Notes: generated by a model from the letters alone, not told the origin. Counted from the first letter of the stretch, positions 53,970-64,000 are shown. The stretch is 64,000 nt of DNA from Symbiodinium natans (GCA_905221605.1 CAJNDS010002727.1:217501-281500), one strand, 5' to 3'. Numbers and translations are program-made.

Positions 53970-54609
53970 TCAAGAAGCAAAAAGGTTCCCCTGCCTCTTG
54001 GCTTCGTCCACTATACATTTGAAGCTCACCGGCTCAGTCTCTGCCAACAAGCAGAGACTCTTTCTGTCCACATACATCTGGCAGCAGGTCATTCCGTCGT
54101 TCCCCAAACTAGTCTCGTGACTCTTGATGGCAAGCACAGGCTTCAAACAGGCATGGGATCGCATTGGCTCGAGAAAGCCCATTGATAAGCCGAGAATAAA
54201 CCAGTCCATGTTCACGGGAGGCCTTGGCAACTCATATTCTGAGGCCAAGACGCTTGTTGTCCTGGACTCCTTCCTAGCGAGGTGACAATCCAAGTCTTTA
54301 GCACAATCTTAGTTCGCACGCAGCCTGCGGTGTTCCTAGCTCGTCCGACCACGCGTCATACAATGATGTCTGTCAAACTAGGAGCACGGCCGCATTGATA
54401 CGGGTGATCCAGAGAGTACGCATCTGCCTCCGCTTCTTGATTCTCATCCAATACCTGCCAGAAGATTTGAGCGTCACTTCGTGGCATATGCAAGTTGTAT
54501 ATGGCGACTCACTGGACTGCAAACACTCAGGAATGGACAGATGATTCAGCTCCTTCATGACTCTGACCGTTGCCAGCTTGAAGCATCTTTTGGAACGACC
54601 ATACATGCC
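53970..54609 (-). CDS. Organellar ribosomal protein bL20 (probably mitochondrial), split into at least four exons
   Basis: A large-subunit ribosomal protein that binds rRNA early in assembly; in bacteria it is L20, in mitochondria bL20m. Exon a (54,609 to about 54,55x) reads GMYGRSKRCFKLATVRVMKEL. Exon b (54,454-54,388) follows TCTTCTGGCAG and reads RIKKRRQMRTLWITRINAA, the L20 hallmark. Exon c (54,222-54,163) encodes exactly 20 residues, including SREHGLVYSRLINGL. Exon d (54,077-53,970) reads MYVDRKSLCLLAETEPVSF and ends in TGA. Exons b, c and d join in phase, the b-c intron being GT-AG and the c-d intron GC-AG (85 bp, GCGATC...CTGCCAG). MRTLWI with KRCFKLA resembles mitochondrial more than plastid forms. 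Upstream exons with a targeting peptide were not found. The sequence is nuclear by context. Confidence 0.85.
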
Positions 54610-54619
54610 TCCAAAACAG

Positions 54620-55680
54620 CTTGGGCATCTTAACAGCCATGCGACCGAAACACCAAGAGATCATGACGTTTGCCTTTCGCCACTGCGAAGACGATCTCCC
54701 GAGGGATTCGTCCAAGCCTGACGGCCTCCATCTCAACACAGCATGAGCAACTGCATCATGGGCTACATGCAACAAGCTTCGCTTGTTGCATGCTTTTCGG
54801 CTCTTTGGCTCTTTGGACATATGCGTGCGAGCCGATTCTGAGACCATGGCTGAGAGCAACATCGCGGCACCGAAGGAGGCAATTGCGGCAACGGCAGAGT
54901 GGGGTCGCTGTATACTACTGTATACTGTTGCATTCTTTGCGGTCAAGTCAGGAGACTAAACTTGTCCGTTTGGAACAATCGAAATTGACTTGCCATCAGC
55001 TGCAGCCATGACTGTTCATAAGAGCTCAAGCCTGCCCCCCGCACACACACTGCGCCATGCCGGCGCAGAAAAACGTGCATGTACAGTCATGCACACAATG
55101 CGCACAGACGCACGGCCTCACACCCATGCACCCACCAGCAATGGTGCACGGTATCGTACTCAAGCACAGCTGCATATGCACTCACACCCGTGCTGATTAG
55201 CACACACCCGCATACACCCGCCTGGTGGATCTTTCCACTTCGCTGTAATGCCAGAACGTGGCAGTCCTCAAGGCACAAAATGTTGACCGAGAAAAACAGA
55301 AAAGAGGCTGTTGCACAGGGACCCGGGCAACTTTGCCAAGCAACATTTTCACGTATGTAGTGATCGCCTTCACCTGCGAGCATCTAGCACATTGCTGACA
55401 ATGCTGCATGATGGTCGTTCCATGGGCCGTTTCGTAGACCTCAAAAATGCTGCAAGATCTGCAAGAAAACGCCAATCCCACATCTCGACGTCGCTATGGA
55501 TTGAGGCCTTTTGACTTCGAATACTACAAAACTCACTGCAATGCCTCGTCCTGATAGTACCAATTCCTTGGCAGCAGCTGGGAAACATGTGACTGGTAGT
55601 CACAGTCAAAGATCCAGTTGGTGGGTGATAAATTTACATAAACCGATTGACTTTATGTCATGTTTTTATGTTAACGTATA
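54620..55680. other. Stretch without firmly assigned genes
   Basis: A minus frame at 54,946-54,620 (RWRPSGLDESLGRSSSQW) may hold an upstream exon of bL20, but no splice site was fixed. 55.0-55.25 kb is CA-rich with ACAC and CCACACC words. Nothing else could be supported. Confidence 0.4.
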
Positions 55681-55686
55681 TGTAGT

Positions 55687-55722
55687 ACATATACACACAT
55701 ATATATATATATACATACATAC
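55687..55722. repeat. AT-rich microsatellite
   Basis: An (AT)n core with ACATAC flanks. Confidence 0.85.
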
Positions 55723-55778
55723 TTTTAGAAAAATGCTGACCCCTCTACACCTACCTCTCGCATAAAAACCGTATGGAA

Positions 55779-56100
55779 TTCCCAGATTCTCAGATTCCCA
55801 GATTCTCTCACTCAGAATCCCAACTTCCCAGATCAAGATTCTCCCGCCCATTACTCCCATTTTCTCACCCCATGTTCTAGCAAATCTGCGAATCTGGGAA
55901 TCTGGTATATTGGGCGAGAACATCTGGGAATCTGGGAACATAGGGCGAGCAAATCTGGGAATCTGGGTACATGGGCCGTGCAAATCCGGGAATCTTGGAC
56001 CTTCTAGGAACATCTGGCACGCAAATCTGGTGAGAAAATCTGCGAACGGGGAATCTGGGAATCTTGGAAGTTGAGGTGAGCAAATCTGGGAATATGCGAG
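55779..56100. repeat. Minisatellite of GAATCTGGG words with inverted halves
   Basis: The left part (55,779-55,870) carries CCCAGATTC/CAGATTCC words. The right part (55,884-56,100) carries the complement, GAATCTGGGAATCTGGG, repeated about every 30-45 bp with spacers such as CGAGCAAAT and ACATGGGC. The two halves could pair. Minus-strand frames with FPDSQ repeats are by-products. Confidence 0.85.
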
Positions 56101-56739
56101 ATGAAGCTAAACTAAACAAATCTGAGAATGTCAAATTACACTGCAATCCTGGGCATAGTTAATCGGGACGGATATGTTCGAACATCGCAATTCGCTACGA
56201 CAGCCTTTGTCCTTGTGGCATCTAGGGACAATCAGTGCTTGCCTCTTCGGGGTCCATCAGAGGCCCGGAAACGGGCACAGCAGACTGCTCTAGCTCACAT
56301 CATATGCTTGTGTTGAAATGTGAAATTCTAGCATCTTGGAGAATTTGGTCTCTGTGCAGGCATAGGAGTTATTTCTTTCCAGCCCTGGAGTTTGATTCTT
56401 TGGGCACAACCACTGGTGTGGCTACAAAAGCCGCACATGTCATGAGCGTTGCGGGATTGCCATCCCGAACAATGTTTGCCGCAATGCCGCAAGGATCCCT
56501 AGGCCAACTGCATGATGTATATACATGTTAAATCACAACAATGTTTAAGTCCAATACCCGGAAAGCTCATGCATTGAAGTAAGTCAAAGGCACATTTCAC
56601 TTCAAAACGCTGGAGAAATGTAGACACTTTATCTGCAACTTGACTCATAGATAAATACACATTTTTACAGATTCATATAGATTGGTTAGAAGCACACAAG
56701 CTGTCGCCCCTTTACTTGGTACTTTTTGGCTTAGATTGG

Positions 56740-57312
56740 GCTAGAATGTTGGCCCTCCTGAGCAATAACTTGCACTCCTCAGGTTCTTGAGAGCAAGAAG
56801 CAAACCATGAACACACAATAGCAGCGCACAACCCATCAACAGCTTTTCGAGACAGTCTGTCAAGTCGGGGCACTTGTGTTCCAGCTCCACACTCCGGCCG
56901 CCATATTTCTGGGCATGGGCTGGAGCCTGCATGTGCAATGTGTTGCAATGTGTTGCTATGCCATGCTATCCCACGTTTGGCAGGGCCCTCCAATCATCAG
57001 GCATCGAGTCCTTCACAAGGAAACTCACGCCATTGGTCTCAAACTCCACGAAGCGATACGACTTGTCAAGTTCGCCTTGGCAAGAGAGTGCCATACAATC
57101 AATCTCATTTGTCACTCGAAGGCTCCTCTAAGGCGAAGACCTGCGCTGTTTCCGGCGATCTGTGGCAGTCCAGTGATCATCAAGTTCCTGGAATAATGTC
57201 GAAGCAGGCAGTCCAAGTTGCAGGAATTTACGAACGTGCACAAAGCATCGCCAATGTTCCAAACATCCTCAACACACGAGACGTTGCTAGCCGCTAGCTG
57301 TGCCAGGGGCAA
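56740..57312 (-). CDS. Possible exons, unrecognised
   Basis: Two minus frames look partly coding: 57,312-57,112 (SCVEDVWNIGDALCTFVNSC, SRNLMITGLPQIAGN) and about 56,910-56,760 (CPDLTDCLEKLLMGCALLL, with a hydrophobic core). They lie on the strand of the gene at 58.2-58.9 kb and may continue it. No motif is recognised. Confidence 0.3.
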
Positions 57313-57540
57313 GGCTTCATGTCATGAACTAAGCACGAAATGGACACTGGCCATCGCTAGCCGAAAGCCGTCAGCATTTGGAGGCTATCACAAATGTCAG
57401 CCATCGGCCAACATCGATGGCTGACATCACTGCAATCCACTGGGGCCCGAGCTTCGTCTTGTTGTCTCCATAGGCCAAGCGTCGGAGGGCCGGTGTGTAG
57501 GTCCCGTGGTTGGAGACCTCTCGCAAAACGCAGACTCATC

Positions 57541-57594
57541 TTTACACTCTTTACACTCTTTACACTCTTTACACTCTTTATACTCTTTACACTT
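57541..57594. repeat. 9-bp tandem repeat TTTACACTC
   Basis: Six units, one with a T for C. Because the unit is a multiple of three it leaves long frames (KEC repeats on minus, LYT repeats on plus) that are probably not genes. Confidence 0.95.
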
Positions 57595-58199
57595 TGCCAA
57601 GAACTTGGCTACTTCGGCTGCTCCTCGATATCTCCCAGTCGGTACCGACCATACTGTTTGTGCAAGGACAAAGGCGTGCGCTTGAAATGATTTGATGGTT
57701 CGGGAGCTCGCGGCCTTTGGATGCGCTTGGATTGCCCTGAGGCTGCTGAGCGTCTGCTGTTTTCGGGCTTGAACATATCGAAGTATCGCCCCATCAGGAT
57801 CTCCACGAGGATATACGAGGATTAGGCTTAGCGTGCGTGCCGCCAAACGTGGCTTCTCCGTTGCTGCAGGGTGAAGGTGTTGGATGTCCCATCTAGTCCA
57901 AGCTGTAACTTTGCACTGTGCTCTGTCTCGAAGAGTTCCAGCCATGCAGTGACACGTGTCACTTTCATGCGCACCCCCGTGTTTTGGAGCATGATGGATC
58001 TGGGTCTGGATCCCCTCGGCTTCCGACTTCGACATTCTTCGGATCGCTTCGAGAAGCTTCCAATCTCTTCGACTCATTCACCATACAAGCACTGCTCTGC
58101 GCTGCTCTGCGCCTCAGAGCGCTTCCATGCACCTCTGTATGGAAAGCACCTCGGGCACTCAGTGCTTCGGCACTTGTCAGTTGTGAAGTACTTTCAGCA

Positions 58200-58850
58200 T
58201 GAATCCGAGCTTGAAGCTTCATCCTGTTGACGTCCAACAGGTGTTCCATCACCAATGCCTGGTACTCAGCAAATGGGAAGCCACGATTCAATCCAACAAA
58301 CAGCATGCAGCATGCATGACCTGTCATGGCAGCCCCTCTCGTCCACCCGACTTCCACAGAAATACACAATCTCGATCTCCCTCAATGCCCACCCCCACCC
58401 TCAAGCAGGGCATCATGAGCTTCAGCGCGCGGTGTGTCACCATGCACTTAACGAATCTTACGAAGAAAAGCCGAGCGACCTTGCCATCTGGAGCTTTGGA
58501 AATCTTCACGAGATCGACCGGGTTGTTGTGCTGCAGTGCCAGATGCGTGTCTCTCGTTCGTCGGTAATACCACAGGTCTGAATGTCCGGCCTGGCCCTTG
58601 GGCATCAAGAAACGCGTCAAGTTTTCACTTGCATATTCCATCAGAGTCCTGAGGAGAACCATTCACACCACAGTATTCATGCGGCAGTATGCACAACACG
58701 TTCTTTTCTGAGCTGCCAGCACAAGAGATGAACGATCGCAAATGATGTCTTTGTCCAGAGAGAACTGTTGTTTTGACGAAACCTGTCGTTCAGCTTCAGT
58801 GGACAACACATGTTGATCCGCACCCACATCCAAAACCTCATACATATTGA
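58200..58850 (-). CDS. Multi-exon gene, product unrecognised
   Basis: Exon 1 (about 58,850-58,710) begins MYEVLDVGADQHVL and reads SSKQQFSLDKDIICDRSSL. Exon 2 (58,648-58,399) follows the strong acceptor GGTTCTCCTCAG and is open for 83 codons: ASENLTRFLMPKGQAGHSD, LWYYRRTRDTHLALQHNN, KISKAPDGKVARLFFVRF. It ends at GAGG|GTGGGG. A third piece near 58,290-58,210 (ALVMEHLLDVNRMKLQARI) may follow. The strand, splice sites and composition are convincing. I do not recognise the family, and no membrane segment is visible. Confidence 0.5.
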
Positions 58851-59239
58851 AAGTCTTTCAGCATATCACGTCATACAAACTGAACATGCTGCCCATGGCC
58901 AATCAGTTCACGCTACCCGTTTGCATTATGGTGGGCATGACGGCGGCATGACCTGTGTACTTTTCAGCAACCATGTGTGCCAGAATCCTTGCTTGCGCCA
59001 CACGAAAGCAAAGGGTTTTTGCAAGGAAGCCCAGCTTGGAACTTGTAGGTCGGGGGTCGCTTTCAGCAAAAACCCGCTGTGGCATCGGGCCGTGTCTGGG
59101 TAGCATGAAGCAGGTACCCCACCTCGAACCCCCCTCCAACATCCCATGCACCCTAGGCTTCCCATGTTTTTATGCAAGTCCTTGCAAGTCCACTTCAAGG
59201 CTGACGTTCTTCAACACAGGGGCCCCCCCATTTGTATTG

Positions 59240-59367
59240 CGGGAAGACAGACCGATTGACTGACTGACCGGACGTCTGGCTCCAGACGGGAAGACAGACC
59301 GAGTGACCGGCCGTCTGGCTTAAGAGAACAAAATACACCAACTGACTGACTGACCGGTTGTCTGGCT
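59240..59367. repeat. Imperfect tandem repeat with CTGACTGACCGG core
   Basis: Three related units (about 59,240-59,281, 59,288-59,320 and 59,341-59,367) share AGACAGACCGA, (GACT)n GACCGG and GTCTGGCT blocks with varying numbers of GACT. Confidence 0.8.
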
Positions 59368-59369
59368 AC

Positions 59370-60890
59370 AATGTGAAAGCTGGAAAAACCAGGTTGCCTA
59401 CAAGTTACAGCGCTGGCAGCATCGGAAGAATCTACATACAGAACTCTCAGCCTCAGAAATGCAGCACTTGCACCCTCATCACATGTAGAAATCCAGATTG
59501 TGAGCCTAATCGGAAGGCATTGCTGACTCAACAAACCCATGCCGAGGAAACCATAAACCGTGAACCTTTATGGGTTGGGGTGACACATGGTCCAGGTTTC
59601 GGCTAGGAAAACTTCACATCGCCACCCGCAAGACAGGATCAGAAATACGCAGCAAATGCCGCAGCTTACATGTAGCATCTACTTCGGTCATCCCTACATG
59701 GAATTTTCACGAATGTTCCGCATATCTTCGCCTGCTTCGCTGTTTCGTAGAGGCTACACTTCTCTGCCACGTACCTGCCAAGCATTAGCGATCCACAACA
59801 TGCTTGCAAGTTGCACGTGTAGAGGCCCGAGATTTCAGTCCACATGGAAAGGTCAACTGCCGAAAGCACGAAATAAGCAACAATGGCACTGGACATAGGC
59901 TTCGTCCTCCGTAGGCGGCCTTTTGGGGCCCTTAGTGCTGACGGGGCAAACTGTCATTTGTTCGTACTCTTGTCATCATTCAACAACAAGTTGTTGCTTC
60001 AACTCAACAACGCTGCTCTCAGACTTTAACCCACAGAATTGTCTGCGCGGCAGCTTGGTCAGGATTGATAAAGCCGCACATAGCCACGAATACTGCTAAG
60101 AGGAGACTAGGCCCTGACTTGGTCCCAGCCCATCCCTGCCCTCTGAGCCCATGCGCCGGCTCCTTTTCCAAGCGTTTTCCACGCCGAATTTGCACGTACT
60201 CAGGAACCTGCAAGATTATATTCACAAGATGCGCACAAAGGTCCCCGCAAGGCCATCAGAGTCTCTCCAAGAACGCAGCATGGTCCGGGTCAACTGAAAG
60301 ACCAGTGCCCAACCGGCTGGCGGGCCTGTCCCGGAATGATGGTCTCCGCTGAACCAGCTTTGATCGTGTAGGAGCCGACCTTGCTACAAAAAAGGTTGAC
60401 TGATCAAGCTTGCCTGAGTCTGTGTGCCACCTCCTTGACGTCTGATGCTTTGAGCTCTGCAAACTCAGCTTTGTAGAAGTCCTGACGCTTGCTCAGCTCA
60501 GTTTCCATTGTTGTGCATTCAAGAATGGACCAGTGCCAGATCCCGCCCCCGTCTTTGCATTTCGTGTTCAGCTTTTTGCAAGCGCCGTCTTCCCAGATGC
60601 CGGGCCACCCTCTGCCCTGCTAAGTTTACTTCGACCAACTTGTTCAAGTTGATATCTCTAACTGGGCTTCGTGAATGAATCTACTCGGCAAAAGCTGTGC
60701 CAGACAGTCAAGTGAGCTCTGCACTTGTCAGGCTTTACCAGAACACTCTAACCTCACTGCTTCACTTCTGTATGGTCGCCCTTTGAAGCTGTAGGAGGAG
60801 GCAGGACGCCGCAAATGTTGGCACGCTTGCATGGGGGCTCACATCGAGCCTCACCTGCAGCACGTTACCTCTTTGAGCTGCGCAGTTGGT
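59370..60890. other. Stretch without firmly assigned genes
   Basis: A minus frame at 60,225-60,019 (VPEYVQIRRGKRLEKE, then a hydrophobic run LLLAVFVAMCGFI) could be an exon following CTTGCAG at about 60,210. No partner exon or family was found. Confidence 0.35.
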
Positions 60891-60900
60891 GGGATACACA

Positions 60901-61260
60901 TTAGAGGATTCCCAACAGCACACTTAGCTTCGTAGCTTCGAGCACAAGCAACCTTGGCAGATTCGTGTGATGCAGGGCAGGCACCTGGGTCTCGAAAGCA
61001 GCCATGGCCTGACCCAGCTTGCTAGGCCCGCTAGGCACAACATCCCCAGCATCTTTTACAGAATTTCTGCTCGTTGAATACAAACGCCCCCTTCTTGTGT
61101 CCGCACCACGCAGAGTACTGGCCTCTGTGACACGGCTCAGCGCCATGCGCGCAGGAGCCTCCACCATGCGTGCAACTCGAATACAGCGCATGAATCGTAT
61201 GAGGAAACTTGTGAAATTTCGCAGGGCTGGCCTGCTGCCTGTATCTGGGGTCAATCTCGC
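60901..61260 (-). CDS. Possible exon, unrecognised
   Basis: A minus frame reads NFTSFLIRFMRCIRVARMV, SRVTEASTLRGADTRRG and LGQAMAAFETQVPALH. The first segment has Arg every third residue, like an S4 helix, but no other channel segment was found nearby, so this may be coincidence. A competing frame is Cys/His-rich. Treated as an uncertain exon. Confidence 0.3.
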   Translation of the reverse strand, partial: ARLTPDTGSRPALRNFTSFLIRFMRCIRVARMVEAPARMALSRVTEASTLRGADTRRGRLYSTSRNSVKDAGDVVPSGPSKLGQAMAAFETQVPALHHTNLPRLLVLEATKLSVLLGIL

Positions 61261-61379
61261 ACTCTCTGAAACCTCGCAGAACCGAACAAGTGAGTTTGTG
61301 CGATTCTTGGTAGTCACTACAGTAGTAGACAGAAGCAGTGCCAGCACAGATGCGACACCATGACAAAAATGAGCAAAAA

Positions 61380-62290
61380 AAAACGGATCTAGGCCCTTAA
61401 TGACCCTCAGGATCTCACCATGCTGGCCGTAGATGTAGTTTCTGTATGGCTTTTGCTCCTGCTGTCCTTCTTCCCTGTCATATCAGAGCTGAATGCTGAC
61501 AACGTGCACCGCATGGCATGACATGCCAGCAAGACCAGTTCGCAGACATCTTCTTGACATCATCTCGCCATCCCCAGATGTAACCGTACCTACACACCAA
61601 GAGTGCACAAGTATGTAGCATTAGAGAATACAGCCCAGCTTCCTCGTGACTCGGGACCGCAGACCAGCAGCAAATGCTGTCACTGCCTCAGTCTGCTGCG
61701 CTTACTGGCTTCTGAAACAGCAGAGACACCGACGCCACTTCATTCACTTCATCGTGTTGGTGAAGTAAGCTTGCTTGCTGCAGCCGCGAACACCGTCGAG
61801 ATGGTGGAAGCACCTAAGGTGCCGCACTGTTGCTGACCGCTCCTAAGCCTGTCACAGCTTGAGGGGCACGAGTTCACATTTCAACACATCTACCAAAAGA
61901 GAACCACTAGCAGCAGTGCGGCAGCATGCGGCAGCAGTGAAAAGTATGGGCTTTCGTGGGGTTCTGGCCAAAGCTTCCTTTCCTGGAAGCGGCGTACTGG
62001 GGCCTCAGACAATGCAGAGCTGATGCGGTTCTCGCCGGTTCACTCGGCTCGAAGACAACGAGTCCAAGCTGTTCAAAGCAGTAGCTACGCTCGCACGACT
62101 GAAACAAATCCTGGCATTTATCTTGAGATTGCCGCTCCGGACCATGCTGCAAAGCTGGAAGCCTCCATGGACAGGCACTGACAGCCCACTGCGCACCCGC
62201 AGTCCCCCCGCCTCAGCTTCGCCCCATTGCTAACGAAGGACACGGCAGGCAAACAAATGGCCACCTCAGGGCTTGAGGAGGCTGTTTAGG
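61380..62290. other. Stretch without supportable genes
   Basis: Frames on both strands are short and unremarkable. A 152-codon plus frame starting at 62,331 overlaps a more convincing minus frame. Confidence 0.4.
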
Positions 62291-62296
62291 GGGAAG

Positions 62297-62503
62297 CTAA
62301 ACATAGCTAAACCGGTACAACCTGCAAAGGTTGGTCCCTTTCGTCCTGAGGAAGTCTGAGGAACACACCGCAGCCAGACAGGCTGGCAGCAAGAAGAGTC
62401 GAGTGCGCCTTCGGTACGCATCAACCATACTCGGTATCTTGGAAGTCCGTAGAAAGCCGTCTAAAAAGTGCTTCAGATCGTATGGACTTACAAAACTTAG
62501 CAT
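62297..62503 (-). CDS. Possible exon, unrecognised
   Basis: A minus frame of 68 codons (SFVSPYDLKHFLDGFLRTSK, DAYRRRTRLFLLPACLAAV) with a basic then hydrophobic stretch. It could be a downstream exon of the gene at 63.35-63.9 kb. No splice sites were fixed. Confidence 0.3.
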   Translation of the reverse strand: MLSFVSPYDLKHFLDGFLRTSKIPSMVDAYRRRTRLFLLPACLAAVCSSDFLRTKGTNLCRLYRFSYV

Positions 62504-63352
62504 CGCAGCAACCCAAATGATGCATCTCTCACGAGGTGGTCTCAGACATCCACCTGATCGCCATCATAGGGCGCCGCTCATGCAGCGACAAGGAATGGAA
62601 AAATGGGAGGGCACCCTCCCAACTCGAAGCCAGAAAGAGAATCCTATCTCCCTCAATTCCATGCACCCATCAGTAAGAAACCAAGACACGAGCAAACCCC
62701 TGACGGGATTGACAACAGACATCAACAAACCGCAAGGCTGCTTTTCTCTCTTCGCCAAAGGCAACGAGCGTTCAACTCGAGTTTGCTGAAGTGCTGCCTC
62801 ACGAACCTCACAGATTCATCTCAAATCACGGATAGGTGCAAGTTGTGATCAGCAACTTCGGACTTGCAGTCACATCGAGATGTCCATAGCATTCACACAG
62901 TCACTAACTCCGAAAGCTCGTTGTTAAAAGTTCGTGTTCCGAGGCGTGCTCCTCGACCCTCACCCATCTCGAGATGGCATGCGTCAGTGGCGTGCTAGTG
63001 GCGCGTAGCGGCGCTATATGTTGATAACCAAACGGCTTTTGTGCCTCGGCGCTTTGCGCTGAGCCCTGCCGGGAACGCTACGATCGCTAAATGCAAACAA
63101 TTTCGCGCAGGCAACAAATTCAAGAAGCGATATTCACAACTTGGACACTCCAAAAGCCAGTCGAGCAATGTAATCTGGATATTCGTCTGGACCCTCCTTG
63201 CTGCTGTACTGAGATGTCACATGCCAGCTTCTAATGCCACACAGCAGTCCTGCTCCCGCCAGCATCGGCGGTACGAAGCCACTTCGTCAGTCAACTGGAC
63301 CAGCTGGCTGAACTTGTTCTCCCCCGTGCCTCACATGAATTTGGGTAACTTC

Positions 63353-63893
63353 AGTGCACTCTCATACTGATTTACAAAAGGGTTTCCAGCCTCGGTACTC
63401 TGGCTCGAGCTCCAGTGCAACAACTGGCTCCTTAGATGGTTCGCCGCGGCTAGGGCATGAGGATCAATGAGGAGCGCGGACGCCAACACAACAAACAGAA
63501 AATAATCGTGAGCCGCGCGTCGCCCTGATTACCTGTCCTTCTCGCCCATCGAACGATCCCCAACTCACTGTACGTCTGCAACGCTTTTCGGAGAGGCTCT
63601 TCTGACGCAGCCTGGAAGCAAAGTTAGATCGGCCACACGGCCACACGGCCACACTGCCTGCCACACTTCATGCCTGCTCTCGCCCACTCAAAATTTGACT
63701 TGCCTCGTGGTACTGGACGTAACCCATGTGCACCAATGTCTTGGCAAAGCTCTGCATGTAAGCCACTGCAGGCTTCTCCCCAATGATGACAATGCCGTTT
63801 CGAAATATGTACAGGAGTGACGCCTCAGATTTTGAAAAAACAACGCAGAAGTGGTCCGTCCGCCTGACGGAGAAATGGGCTAGGCTGCAAATG
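63353..63893 (-). CDS. Three perfectly phased exons of an unrecognised gene
   Basis: Exon 1 (63,893-63,704) follows CCGTTGCAG and reads HFSVRRTDHFCVVFSKSEAS and EKPAVAYMQSFAKTLVHMGY, ending CACGAG|GCAAGTC, a GC donor. Exon 2 (63,611-63,533) follows TTGCTTCCAG and reads ASEEPLRKALQTYSELGIV, ending ACAG|GTAATC. Exon 3 (63,449 to about 63,353) follows CATGCCCTAG and reads AAANHLRSQLLHWSSS. Codon phases match at both junctions (0, then 1), strong internal evidence. The gene probably extends past the right edge. The product is unknown; there is no signal peptide or clear membrane helix in this part. Confidence 0.6.
63636..63658. repeat. Short tandem repeat CGGCCACA
   Basis: About three 9-10-bp CGGCCACAC units just upstream (minus sense) of exon 2 of the gene at the right edge, i.e. 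within its first intron. Confidence 0.7.
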
Positions 63894-64000
63894 CTGCAAC
63901 GGGGTGTCACACCACCTTCACCTACACATGTCCAACGTAGCTTTAACGATATCGAGAGCTAGTCGGTGCTCGCTGGCATGTCACAAAGTAGACTGCAAAT

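Noticed and set aside
53572-54120. 182-codon plus-strand ORF
   Set aside because: It is antisense to two phase-verified bL20 exons (54,077-53,970 and the adjoining intron), so it is a shadow frame.
57427-58077. 216-codon minus-strand ORF with KEC repeats
   Set aside because: Its length depends on the 9-bp TTTACACTC repeat, which cannot introduce stops. The rest is not clearly coding, and splice-supported exons above 58.2 kb use other frames.
61290-61366. MYND-type zinc finger (CRICAGTASVYYCSDYQESHKLTC)
   Set aside because: Residue spacing is wrong, one Cys is missing, and a competing frame on the same strand is at least as plausible.
1-64000. tRNA, rRNA, CRISPR arrays, bacterial promoters and terminators
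   Set aside because: None was visible, and the architecture is eukaryotic.

Overview
The window looks like nuclear DNA of a microbial eukaryote, most likely a dinoflagellate. The evidence is TTTAGGG telomere-type arrays, genes broken into many short exons (often 40-190 bp), repeated use of GC-AG introns beside GT-AG, intergenic sequence rich in simple repeats, and an APE-type LINE. Every gene I could identify by homology lies on the minus strand, as expected for the unidirectional gene arrays of dinoflagellates. No operon, Shine-Dalgarno, rRNA, tRNA or CRISPR signal was seen. Exons were found by eye from open frames, splice sites, phase and family motifs; coordinates are usually good to a few bases where splice sites are quoted and are otherwise approximate.

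Layout (the minus strand reads from high to low coordinates). 0-8 kb: mostly non-coding or undecidable. 9.0-10.6 kb: an unrecognised multi-exon gene. 12.1-14.6 kb: a multi-exon gene for a cysteine-rich, probably secreted protein with an Ig-like beta-sandwich pattern. 17.3-18.4 kb: an A+T-rich island carrying a decayed, unrecognised ORF. 20.2-29.9 kb: a voltage-gated cation channel (S2 to S6, pore motif TMETW, then EF-hand exons). One of its introns holds a nearly intact 5.7-kb LINE (21,014-26,732, same strand, 13-bp target-site duplication). The LINE is saturated with the heptamer CTCACAG (26 copies, all three reading frames). 31.6-32.1, 35.7-36.1 and 38.8-39.3 kb: exons of unrecognised minus-strand genes. 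43.0-46.6 kb: a type II membrane glycosyltransferase gene of the capsular-polysaccharide-synthesis type, with an inverted (TTTAGGG)n/(CCCTAAA)n block inside an intron. 47.0-49.3 kb: exons of another gene around a second telomeric array at 48.4-48.6 kb. 52.2-53.7 kb: an unrecognised gene. 53.97-54.61 kb: organellar (probably mitochondrial) ribosomal protein bL20 in at least four short exons. 55.8-56.1 kb: a minisatellite with inverted halves. 58.2-58.9, 60.9-61.3, 62.3-62.5 and 63.35-63.9 kb: further minus-strand exons, those at 63 kb joined by perfectly phased GC-AG and GT-AG introns.

The identified genes are unrelated housekeeping or membrane functions with no shared pathway: ion conduction with Ca2+ sensing, Golgi glycosylation, organellar translation. 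The most unusual signals are the heptamer saturation of the LINE, the fused-telomere-like array inside a gene, and the A+T-rich relic ORF.
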